Of a DNA stretch of 42,501 nucleotides, positions 7,005-14,633 are shown piece after piece. The notes beneath the pieces are model-generated. The model saw nothing but the letters and a program-made list of their open reading frames with translations. It was not told the origin of the DNA and searched no databases. The translations under genes and the position numbers were made by a program. The stretch comes from Phycisphaerales bacterium UBA6054. Its GTDB lineage: Bacteria; Planctomycetota; Phycisphaerae; Phycisphaerales; UBA1924. The DNA lies in contig DIYM01000155.1 in NCBI GenBank assembly GCA_002429045.1, positions 1 to 42,501 of the forward strand, written 5' to 3'. How positions within the stretch are numbered: position 1 is the first letter of the stretch; each line of letters opens with the position of its first letter.

Positions 7005-8180
7005 ATGCCGGGAGAGCGGACTGGCTCCGGCTGCGAGGATCGGTGCGAAGAGCCGGGCGGGGGTCTCTTGCTCCCCGGGGGCAAGGTCGATCCGGACGCG
7101 GTCCGTGCGGCCTACGAGCGAGCTATCGCCGAGGGTTCCGAGGATTTCCTCGCAACGGTCCGCTTCGAACTGCAGCGTGACCTCAAATCCAGGCTCGACA
7201 AGTACCTCGTTTCGCGCGTTGCGTTCATGAGCCGCAGCGGGCTGCAGCGCCTGATCGACGGCGGCGGCGCGACGGTCAACGGGCGGCCGGGCAAGGCATC
7301 GACGAAGCTGCGGGGTGGGGATGTGGTCGAGTTGGTCATCCCGCCCCCGCCTTCGGGCGAGATCACGCCCGAGGAGATCCCGCTCGATGTGCTCTTCGAG
7401 GACGACCACCTGATCGTGCTGAACAAACGGCCCGACATCATCGTCCACCCGGCGCGATCGGAGCTGTCGGGGACGCTGATCAACGCGCTTGCGTGGCGGT
7501 TCAGACATGTTTCATCGGGGGAACTCTCCCCGGTGGGTGAAGAGTTCGCCAGGCCCGGGGTGGTGCATCGGCTCGACCGCAACACGTCGGGTTGCATCGT
7601 GTTCGCCAAGAGTGAAGAGGCTCATTGGAAGCTCGGCCGCCAGTTCGAGCGACGGACGGTGGACAAGAGGTATCTCGCGATCGTGCACGGGCATGTTTCC
7701 GACGATCATCGCGTGATCGATCTGCCGCTCGGTCCCCATCCGTCCAAAGCGAAGGGGGCCAGGGAGAAGCGGGTGGTGCGGTGGGATGATCTGGGCAAGC
7801 CGTCCGTGACGATCTGCCGGGTCCGTTGCCGCTACACGCTCGGGGACGGCCGGCGGTTCACGCTGGTCGAGTTGGAACTCAAGACGGGCCGCACGCACCA
7901 GATCCGGGTCCACCTGTCGTACCTCGGGCATCCGATCGTTGGTGATGACATGTACGGCGGTCGGGCGCTCGAACTCTCGGATGGGACCCTGGTTGATACG
8001 CAGATGCTCCACGCGGCGTTGCTCGCGATCGAGCACCCCATAACGTCCGAGCCCGCGGTGTTCACCGCTCCGCCTCGCGAGCAGATGCGGGCGATGATCG
8101 CGTGGCTCGGCGGGAGTGCCGCCCGTGAAGATGTCCACGCGGAGGGTTCGGTTCCGTTGGCGCGGTTCGGCTTGGGATGA
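7005..8180 (+). CDS. RluA-family 23S rRNA pseudouridine synthase
   Basis: The 391-residue protein has an S4 RNA-binding domain at about 60-113 (SRLDKYLVS to GDVVELVIP). A RluA-type catalytic domain follows, with HRLDRNTSG at 188-196; D191 is the expected catalytic aspartate that converts uridine to pseudouridine in RNA. The later KTGRTHQIRVHLSYLGHPIVGD is the second conserved family block. The S4 domain makes it RluC/RluD-like; the exact target uridine is unknown. About 58 residues before the S4 domain are Gly-rich and not part of the family core, so a later start is possible. It follows the YfgM-like gene by six bases. Confidence 0.93.
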   Translation: MPGERTGSGCEDRCEEPGGGLLLPGGKVDPDAVRAAYERAIAEGSEDFLATVRFELQRDLKSRLDKYLVSRVAFMSRSGLQRLIDGGGATVNGRPGKASTKLRGGDVVELVIPPPPSGEITPEEIPLDVLFEDDHLIVLNKRPDIIVHPARSELSGTLINALAWRFRHVSSGELSPVGEEFARPGVVHRLDRNTSGCIVFAKSEEAHWKLGRQFERRTVDKRYLAIVHGHVSDDHRVIDLPLGPHPSKAKGAREKRVVRWDDLGKPSVTICRVRCRYTLGDGRRFTLVELELKTGRTHQIRVHLSYLGHPIVGDDMYGGRALELSDGTLVDTQMLHAALLAIEHPITSEPAVFTAPPREQMRAMIAWLGGSAAREDVHAEGSVPLARFGLG

Positions 8181-8362
8181 TCGCCACTCAGTCCCGTGCC
8201 GTGGACGCCCGGCGGAATGCATTTCGGAGTTTGTAATCCTCTTTGGGAAAGCTCTTTGCTGGGCGCACCGAAGTCGAGCGCGTGCGGCCGGGTCTGGTCG
8301 CGATCGCGAGCCATCGGCGCCGTGCGGCGGTGCTCTCGGTACCAGCTTTGTGAGGAGTTTGC

Positions 8363-10165
8363 ATGAACGCTCAGAGCAAGTCGCTGCTTCCGTCGTTGGG
8401 GCTCGGGGCCAAGATCATCGCGGCTTTCGTGGTGATCCTGCTCGTCGTCGTCGCGGCGAACTATGTCGTTTTCCTGGGTGGGTACAGAAAAGACATCCAG
8501 CGCTCGATGATCGAGAAGGCGTCGGTCATGACGGCGGTGGCCCAGGCGGCCCAGGCGGGCGCTTCCGAGAAGTTCCAGTTCGGTGAGGTCAACACCGAAG
8601 AACTGATCGCCGATGCGCTCGAGCACATCGAGGAGGGCGGGCACTACAAGGACACGCGTTTCTTCGAGTCGATTCCTGTGGTGGTCGGCTGGCACAACGC
8701 CGAGGACGCGGCCAGGCAGGAAGGCGTCGTGTTCGAGGTCGTTTCGCTCGAGGCACGCAACCCGGAAAACGCCCCCGAGCCCGGTAGTTTCCGCGAGCGG
8801 CTGATCGAGGACCTCACGAGACTGCACCACGAGCAGGGCGGCGGGGCGGTGATCCACCGTGTCAACGAGGAGACGAACACCCTGCACTACATGCGTGCGA
8901 TCACACTGGACCAGTCGTGCATGACGTGCCACGGCGATCCGGCGGTGTACGACACCCCGGACGAGAACGGGTACGTGGACGGCAAGGATCTGCTTGGCTT
9001 CCGGATGGAGAACTGGCCGGTCGGTTACATGCACGGGGCGTACGAGGTCCAGATGCCCCTGGACATCACCGATGCGCAGGTCGCGGGGTTCTTCAAGAGC
9101 GGGATGAAGGTGACCGTGCCGGTGCTGCTCGTCGCCGGGGTCGCTGGGTTCTTCGGGCTCCGGGCGTTGCTCTCCAAGCCACTGAACGGGCTGGTGGCGA
9201 TGGTCAAGGAGGTCGCGACCGGGGACGGGGACCTCTGCCGCCGCATGAACCTGTCACGCAGGGACGAGATCGGGCGCTTGGGGTACTGGTTCGATCAGTT
9301 CATGTCGAGCCTGAACGGGATCATCTGCGAGATCCGGGATTGCACGCAGCAGGTCGCTTCGGCGTCGACCGAGATCGCCGCGTCCGCGGAGCAGATGTCG
9401 TGCGGGCTTCAGACGCAGGAGGAGCAGACCCAGCAGGTGGCGGCGGCGGTCGAGCAGATGTCCCACTCGGTGAGCGAAGTGGCCGCGAAATCGACCGACG
9501 CGACGGCGGCGGCCGAGGAGAGCCAGCGTCTCGCCGAGGAGGGCGGAGACATCGTCTCCGGGACAGTGGAGACGATGCAGGGCATCGCGACCGAGGTCGA
9601 TGCCTCGGCCCGGACGGTCAACTCGCTCGGCGAGCAGAGCGAGAAGATCGGCGACATCATCAGCGTGATCAACGACATCGCGGACCAGACGAACCTGCTG
9701 GCGTTGAACGCGGCGATCGAGGCGGCCCGTGCGGGCGAGCACGGTCGCGGGTTCGCGGTCGTGGCCGATGAGGTGCGCAAGCTGGCCGAGCGGACACAGA
9801 CGGCCACGGAGGAGGTCAGCCAATCGATCCGCGGGATCCAGAGCGAGACGAAATCGGCGGTGACCCGCATCGAATCGGGATCGGATCGGGTCAACGAGGG
9901 CGTGGCGTTGGCGACGAACGCTGGCGAGTCGCTCACGACGATCGTGGAGAGCTCGAAGGCGTTGCAGTCGATGGTGCAGGGGATCGCGGCGGCGGCGAAC
10001 GAGCAATCGGCTGCGTCGGGAGAGATCGCGCGTTCGGTGGAGGGGATCAACGCGGTGACGCGTGAGTCGACCGAGGGGGCGGGGCAGGCCGCGATGGCCG
10101 CCGCCGATCTGGCGCGCCAGGCAGAGAGCCTTCAGGGCCTGGTCGGCAAGTTCAAGACCGCGTGA
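8363..10165 (+). CDS. Methyl-accepting chemotaxis protein with a CxxCH (heme-type) periplasmic sensor domain
   Basis: This 600-residue chemoreceptor has TM1 at about 17-38, a periplasmic domain to about 248, TM2 at about 249-268, a HAMP domain at about 269-321 and a long cytoplasmic coiled coil. The signalling tip is recognisable from DQTNLLALNAAIEAARAGEHG with VVADEVRKLAERT after it, which binds CheA/CheW. The periplasmic domain resembles the DUF3365/Tll0287-like family and contains SCMTCHGDP, a c-type heme-binding CxxCH at 186-190. That suggests sensing of redox state or a gas such as oxygen or NO. Start ATG 8363 is preceded by GAGGAG at seven bases. No CheA, CheW, CheR or flagellar gene is in the window, so it is an orphan receptor. 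Confidence 0.93.
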   Translation: MNAQSKSLLPSLGLGAKIIAAFVVILLVVVAANYVVFLGGYRKDIQRSMIEKASVMTAVAQAAQAGASEKFQFGEVNTEELIADALEHIEEGGHYKDTRFFESIPVVVGWHNAEDAARQEGVVFEVVSLEARNPENAPEPGSFRERLIEDLTRLHHEQGGGAVIHRVNEETNTLHYMRAITLDQSCMTCHGDPAVYDTPDENGYVDGKDLLGFRMENWPVGYMHGAYEVQMPLDITDAQVAGFFKSGMKVTVPVLLVAGVAGFFGLRALLSKPLNGLVAMVKEVATGDGDLCRRMNLSRRDEIGRLGYWFDQFMSSLNGIICEIRDCTQQVASASTEIAASAEQMSCGLQTQEEQTQQVAAAVEQMSHSVSEVAAKSTDATAAAEESQRLAEEGGDIVSGTVETMQGIATEVDASARTVNSLGEQSEKIGDIISVINDIADQTNLLALNAAIEAARAGEHGRGFAVVADEVRKLAERTQTATEEVSQSIRGIQSETKSAVTRIESGSDRVNEGVALATNAGESLTTIVESSKALQSMVQGIAAAANEQSAASGEIARSVEGINAVTRESTEGAGQAAMAAADLARQAESLQGLVGKFKTA

Positions 10166-10196
10166 CGGCTCGACGCTCCACAGGCCGGCTTGCCCG

Positions 10197-10219
10197 CTCC
10201 CCCGCGCCCCCCGGGGGAG
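10197..10219 (+). terminator. Hairpin downstream of the chemoreceptor gene
   Basis: CTCCCCC (10197-10203) pairs with GGGGGAG (10213-10219), a perfect 7-bp stem with a nine-base loop, 31 bases after the stop codon. The bases that follow (TCTTCG) are only slightly T-rich, so termination efficiency is doubtful. Confidence 0.35.
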
Positions 10220-10433
10220 TCTTCGATGCGCCCTCCCCCGGAACGGTCATCGGCCGCGGTGCGTTCGCCCGCGGGGTTGCGTGTGGTGATCGGACCCGCG
10301 CAACCCGCATGACCGGGGCGCGGGTTCATATGTTGCCGTGTTTGCCTCGCCCGGGGTCGCTTTGTTTTCGAGTTTGAATGGGCAATCCGTCCGTCGTCTT
10401 CGGGGCGGCGGGACCATCTCTCGGAGTCAGGCC

Positions 10434-11108
10434 ATGAAAACCAACAATCCTCTTCTCGGAACCATCGCGGGATTGATGCTCGCGGCGGGAGCGACGGCTG
10501 CGGCGGCCGACGAGCAGCACACCGGTGCCGAAGAGACGGTGACGGTCGTGGTGAACATGCCCGACGGTCGCCGGGTCGAGATCCAGGAGCCGGCCCAGCC
10601 GTCGCGGACCGAAGGCGTCAGCCAGGGCACCACGGTCCGCCGGGTGCTTCCCGACGGGTCGGTCATGAGTTACGGGACCGGTGACGGGAAGAAGAAACGC
10701 CGTTCGGGGCGTTCGAGCCGAGACGCGGACCGACCGTCCCGTCCCGGTGTCTCCACGATCGGGGGCCCGACGTACTCCGAGGACGCCGCGACCGGAGGCC
10801 AAGACGTCCGGTTCCTCGACTCTGGGATCTCGGCGATGCTGGTGGGACGCACCCTGTACGTCTGGGGTGCCAAGCTGGTGCAGTCGGATGCCGACTTTGA
10901 GGTGATCGAGGGCAGCCGTTTCTCGTTCGATGGTGTGATCGCCCGCGAGATCGCGGAGGACGACGATGCGGGCGAGGACCCGTTGTTCGCGCCCATCAAG
11001 ATCGAGTATGGGGCGGACACCGTGGTGAATCTGACGCTCCACGCTCGCTGTGAGCAGCCCCAAGACCCGCAGCGCGCGATCCGGACCTGGACGTTCCGGG
11101 TCCGCTGA
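10434..11108 (+). CDS. Secreted or periplasmic protein of unknown function
   Basis: I do not recognise this 224-residue protein. It begins with a clear signal peptide (MKTNNPLLGTIAGLMLAAG, probable cleavage after the Ala run near residue 25). A short segment follows (VTVVVNMPDGRRVEI), then a basic Ser/Arg-rich linker (KKKRRSGRSSRD near residue 85) and a C-terminal domain ending in TWTFRVR. Start ATG 10434 has GGAG seven bases upstream; an upstream in-frame ATG at 10338 is rejected because it would bury the signal peptide. Only 23 bases separate it from the phosphopantetheinyl transferase gene, so the two may be cotranscribed. It has no C-terminal sorting signal. Confidence 0.8.
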   Translation: MKTNNPLLGTIAGLMLAAGATAAAADEQHTGAEETVTVVVNMPDGRRVEIQEPAQPSRTEGVSQGTTVRRVLPDGSVMSYGTGDGKKKRRSGRSSRDADRPSRPGVSTIGGPTYSEDAATGGQDVRFLDSGISAMLVGRTLYVWGAKLVQSDADFEVIEGSRFSFDGVIAREIAEDDDAGEDPLFAPIKIEYGADTVVNLTLHARCEQPQDPQRAIRTWTFRVR

Positions 11109-11131
11109 TCCGGCCAGGCGAAAGGAAGCTC

Positions 11132-11860
11132 ATGGACACGCTCGCTGAAACCTCGTCATCGATCCGACTCGGTCTCCCGGCCGCGGAGGGGGCAACCGTC
11201 TGGCTGACGCGGGCGACCGATGAATGGGTGGGCCGGCTAGCCGGGTGCTTGTCTGCCGAAGAACGCGACGACATCGCTCGGCTCGCCAGGAGCGAGGACC
11301 GTGCGGAAGCGGCGGTGTCCAGGGGGCTCTGGAGACTCGCGGCGGGCGAGGCGCTCGGCAAACCAGCCCTGCGGGTCGGGGTCGAACGGACTCCGTACGG
11401 GCGGCCGCTCCCCGAGGGGCTCCCCAGGACGCGCTGCGACCTGGGTGTCAGCCACGCCCGTGGGCTGGTTGCGATCGCGGTCGGGCACGGGGTCAGGCTG
11501 GGTGTGGACCTCGGGCACCGGTATTCGGCGGTTCCCGAGGATGCGATCGCCCAGGTTGTCGAGGGCATCACCGGGCCCGCGTTGGAACTGATCCCCGATC
11601 CGGCGGAGCGTCAGATGCTCTGCTGGTGCATCTTCGAGGCGCTGGTCAAGGCCGATGGGCGCGGGATGCACCTCTCTCCGGGCATGGTCACGGCCGAAAT
11701 CCGCACCCTCTGGGGCTGGAACATGGCGCGTGTCGCCGGCACGGTCTGGTGGGTCCAGCGTCTTCGGCTCCAGGAGGGGTACCTGGGCGCGTTGGCGGTC
11801 GGGGCCCCCTGCGAGGATCTCACGATCACGCAACTCGACGCGACTGACCCGGCCGGCTGA
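11132..11860 (+). CDS. Divergent 4'-phosphopantetheinyl transferase superfamily protein
   Basis: The 242-residue length and motif order match Sfp-type phosphopantetheinyl transferases, which activate carrier proteins with coenzyme A. Visible blocks are TPYGRP near 87-92 (usually KPYGKP), GVSHARG at 105-111 (usually SHS), LGVDLGHR at 123-130 and WCIFEALVK at 165-173. The usual metal ligand Glu of GxDxE is Gly128, and the Lys of the WxxKEA motif is Phe168, while Asp126, Glu169 and Lys173 are kept. Activity may therefore be altered or lost. AAAGGAAG precedes the start. No acyl- or peptidyl-carrier protein is encoded in the window, so its partner must lie elsewhere. Confidence 0.78.
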   Translation: MDTLAETSSSIRLGLPAAEGATVWLTRATDEWVGRLAGCLSAEERDDIARLARSEDRAEAAVSRGLWRLAAGEALGKPALRVGVERTPYGRPLPEGLPRTRCDLGVSHARGLVAIAVGHGVRLGVDLGHRYSAVPEDAIAQVVEGITGPALELIPDPAERQMLCWCIFEALVKADGRGMHLSPGMVTAEIRTLWGWNMARVAGTVWWVQRLRLQEGYLGALAVGAPCEDLTITQLDATDPAG

Positions 11861-11909
11861 GATCTCTCGGCCCTTTCCAACGGGCATCCCCGCTCGGTCA
11901 TCAGGCGGT

Positions 11910-11936
11910 CTCGGCACCCTGCGGGGTCGTGCCGAG
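11910..11936 (+). terminator. Hairpin between the transferase gene and the exosortase locus
   Basis: CTCGGCAC (11910-11917) pairs perfectly with GTGCCGAG (11929-11936) around an 11-base loop. A T-rich stretch (TTCTTTCGTT) begins seven bases later. It lies 50 bases after the preceding stop codon and about 175 bases before the exosortase locus, so it probably separates the two transcription units. Confidence 0.45.
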
Positions 11937-12112
11937 CCCGCCGTTCTTTCGTTGCGGTTCTAGACTCCATCAGAAGAAGGGCAAGATCTTCCCCGAAACT
12001 GCCGATTTCAGGGTTGGTTGGCCCGAGTGTTTTCGCTCTCTCGGCACGGGTGCCCGCGTCGGGTGCTGTCGCTGGGGTGTGAGGTCGAGGTCCAAACGCG
12101 GGTGACGGCGGC

Positions 12113-13051
12113 ATGAGTCAAGCGAGCCAGACAAGGCGTGTGTCGAGCGGCGAGCGCCGGTCCGATATCGCGTCGCGGATCCGCTCCGTGATCGTCCTCG
12201 CGGGGGCGGTGCGTCAGACCCCGCTGTCGCGGGGTATCCGGCGTTCGCTGCTGGATCTGCCGTTGGCCGACGGAGGGACGATCGCCGATCGGCACCTCGC
12301 GGCCGCCGAGCGTTTCGCCGACCGGGCGGGGCTGCCCTCGCTGGGGGCGCGTTTGGTTGTCGATACCGAGTCCGAGGTCCCCCGCGAGCACGAACCGCGC
12401 GGGCCTGTGCGGACGACGGTGGAGCGTGACGCCAGCCCGATCCGCGGTGTCGCCGGTGTCCTGGCGGATGCGACCCGCGATTACGACCCGGACGACTACG
12501 TGGTCGTCCTCAACGGATCGCAGGTGTTCCGGGAGCCGATGGACGAACTGATCGAAGGGATGATCCGTAGCAAGTCGGACGTGTCGATGGTATCCGCGAT
12601 GGACGGGACTCCCGTGGGGCTTTGGCTGCTCCGTTGCGCGCCGCTGCACACGGTGCGCTCGGTCGGGTACATCGATCTCAAGGAGCAGGCGCTCCCCGAC
12701 TGGCGTGAGCGGTGGGGCATCCACGTGGTCGAGCGCCAGCGTGCGCCGGCGTTGCGGACGCGCAGCGTGAACGAGTATCTCAACGCGGTCCGCTACGCCG
12801 CGACGTGCCCGATGGGCGGCGACTCGGTCGACGAGGATCCGTATCGCGAGGAATGGGCGTGCTCGTTCGCGATCAAGGAGCCCGGCAGCGAGGTCGCGGG
12901 TGACGCGGTGATCCACGACGCGGTCGTGCTCGATGGCGCGACGGTCGAGCCGGGCGCCGTGGTTGTGCGTTCGGTGATCTGCCCGGGCGCTCGGGTGAGA
13001 GCGGGAGCGCGGGTCGCCGGTCGTGTGCTGGCCGAGGGGGAGGTGGCCTGA
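12113..13051 (+). CDS. Nucleotidyltransferase-like protein with degenerate active site (exosortase locus)
   Basis: The 312-residue protein has the outline of a sugar-1-phosphate nucleotidyltransferase. A Rossmann-like domain begins at about residue 25 (SVIVLAGAVRQTPLSR), and the C-terminal 60 residues form short hexapeptide-type repeats (AVIHDAVVLDGATVEPGAVV), suggesting a left-handed beta helix. The motif expected as GGxGTRLxPLT reads GAVRQTPLSR, and the metal-site NGD reads NGS (VVVLNGSQVF). Nucleotide transfer is therefore unlikely, and a structural, binding or regulatory role is more plausible. It is the first gene of the exosortase operon; its TGA shares one base with the exosortase ATG (TGATG). 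There is no strong ribosome site at ATG 12113. Confidence 0.72.
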   Translation: MSQASQTRRVSSGERRSDIASRIRSVIVLAGAVRQTPLSRGIRRSLLDLPLADGGTIADRHLAAAERFADRAGLPSLGARLVVDTESEVPREHEPRGPVRTTVERDASPIRGVAGVLADATRDYDPDDYVVVLNGSQVFREPMDELIEGMIRSKSDVSMVSAMDGTPVGLWLLRCAPLHTVRSVGYIDLKEQALPDWRERWGIHVVERQRAPALRTRSVNEYLNAVRYAATCPMGGDSVDEDPYREEWACSFAIKEPGSEVAGDAVIHDAVVLDGATVEPGAVVVRSVICPGARVRAGARVAGRVLAEGEVA

Positions 13052-13950
13052 TGCCCGCGTTGGCGAGCAGCCTGAGCCGGTACGGCTGGACGCCGGGGCG
13101 TCTGGTCCTGCTGTGCGTGCTGCTCGTGCTCGGGATCTGGTCCGGGTGGACGCAGTGGGCGGATATCTTCACGATCGCCTGGAACGACGAAGAGGCGAGC
13201 CACATCCTGCTGATCCCCCCGATCATGCTGTGGCTGATCTGGGTGCGTCGGATCCGGTTCCGGCGTTCCCCGCCCCGGTTCAGTTGGGCGGGCCCGGTGC
13301 TGGTCGCGATCGGATGGCTCACGGTTGTCCTGAGTTCGAAGTACGCGTTCCAGGCGGGCTGGCACGGGGGCGCGGTGCTGATGCTGCTCGGCGCGGTGAC
13401 GACGGTGGTCGGCACCCAGGTTCTGGCGAACTTCGCGCCGGCGGTCGCCCTGTCGGCGATGCTCATCCCCGTTCCGGGCGCGATCCGGCTCCTCATCGCC
13501 GGCCCGTTGCAGAACGCGACGGCGCGGGTGACACGCGTGGTCCTTGAGGCGATGGGGTTCTGGGTGGAGCGGTCGGGGAACATGCTGCTGATCAACGAGC
13601 GCGAGGTGGCCGTGCACGAGGCGTGCAACGGGATGCGGATGGTCTTCGCGCTCCTTCTCGTGTCGTACGCGTTCGCGTACACGGTCCCCCTGCGCAACTC
13701 GGTCCGTCTGCTCGTGCTGGTCCTCAGCCCGGCGGCTGCGATCGTCTGCAACGTCTTCAGGCTCACGCCCACGGTCTTGCTCTACGGGTATGCCGACGAG
13801 CAGACCGCGGACTGGTTCCACTCCGGCGCGGGCTGGGCCATGCTCCCGCTCGCGTTCCTGATTCTCATGGGGATCACGCGGAGCCTCAGGTGGGCGCTGA
13901 TCCCGACGTACCGGTTCACGCTGGCGCATCAGATGTCGGAGGGCTCATGA
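13051..13950 (+). CDS. Exosortase (polytopic membrane transpeptidase-like protein)
   Basis: This 299-residue protein has about eight membrane helices and the three conserved exosortase residues. Cys192 lies in HEACNGMRM, Arg237 in VCNVFRLTP, and His257 in DWFHSGAGW. Exosortases recognise C-terminal sorting signals on secreted proteins, cleave them at the membrane and probably transfer the protein to a surface acceptor. The likely substrate is the protein at 23278-23967 in the same locus. The gene overlaps its upstream neighbour by one base and its downstream EpsI-like partner by four (ATGA), so translation is probably coupled. The subtype cannot be assigned by eye. Confidence 0.93.
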   Translation: MPALASSLSRYGWTPGRLVLLCVLLVLGIWSGWTQWADIFTIAWNDEEASHILLIPPIMLWLIWVRRIRFRRSPPRFSWAGPVLVAIGWLTVVLSSKYAFQAGWHGGAVLMLLGAVTTVVGTQVLANFAPAVALSAMLIPVPGAIRLLIAGPLQNATARVTRVVLEAMGFWVERSGNMLLINEREVAVHEACNGMRMVFALLLVSYAFAYTVPLRNSVRLLVLVLSPAAAIVCNVFRLTPTVLLYGYADEQTADWFHSGAGWAMLPLAFLILMGITRSLRWALIPTYRFTLAHQMSEGS

Positions 13951-14633
13951 ATCGTCACGCGGTGATCGCGGTGCTGTGTTCGGTGGCGTTGCTCTGCGGG
14001 GCCGCGTTGTCGTCTCGGGTGGCCGTGGACGAGGAGGGGGTCCGGGGCTACCACGCGGGTGTCCGGGAGGCCGCGGCGCGGTTCCCGCTCGATTCCGGTC
14101 AGTGGGTGGGGCGGGACGTCCCGCTCCCGCCCTCGGCGACGAAGCTGCTCCGTCCGAACGCGATCCTGGCGCGTCAGTATCAGTCGACGGAGCGCGAAGA
14201 CCTCGCGGCGACGCTCATGATCGTGCAGTGCGCCGACATCAGGGACATGCAGGGGCACTACCCGCCCAACTGCTACCCGGCGCACGGGTGGGGGGCGGGT
14301 GAGGGCCCGGTCGACGCCCGGGTCGGTGAGCTGCCGGCGCTGCGGTACGAGTTCGTCCGGCGCTCCGAGCGAGGGGAGATGGGCATCACCGTGTACAACG
14401 CCTTCATACTGCCTTCGGGCGAGGTCACGACGTCCATGCGGGAGGTCCGCAGGGCGAGCAGCGACTACGAGATGCGCCCGTACGGTGCCGCGCAGATCCA
14501 GGTCTTATTCGACGATACCGTCCCCGCCGGGGAGCACGCCATGGTTCTTGCGGAGATGCGTCGCATCGCCGACCCGGTGGTGCGTGTCCTGATGGAGGGA
14601 GCGTTTCCGATCCGTGAGGGAGTTTCGCGATGA
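13947..14633 (+). CDS. Exosortase-associated EpsI-like protein
   Basis: The 228-residue protein starts with a signal peptide or membrane anchor (residues 4-22). It has the EpsI-type core, in which His104 and Cys109 of HYPPNCYPAHGW match the H-P-x-x-C-x-x-x-GW motif of the family. In many bacteria EpsI is either fused to the exosortase C-terminus or encoded next to it, as here. Its biochemical role is not settled; an accessory function in exosortase processing or polysaccharide export is inferred from this constant linkage. The ATG overlaps the exosortase stop (ATGA), and its own stop overlaps the next start in the same way. Confidence 0.85.
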   Translation: MNRHAVIAVLCSVALLCGAALSSRVAVDEEGVRGYHAGVREAAARFPLDSGQWVGRDVPLPPSATKLLRPNAILARQYQSTEREDLAATLMIVQCADIRDMQGHYPPNCYPAHGWGAGEGPVDARVGELPALRYEFVRRSERGEMGITVYNAFILPSGEVTTSMREVRRASSDYEMRPYGAAQIQVLFDDTVPAGEHAMVLAEMRRIADPVVRVLMEGAFPIREGVSR

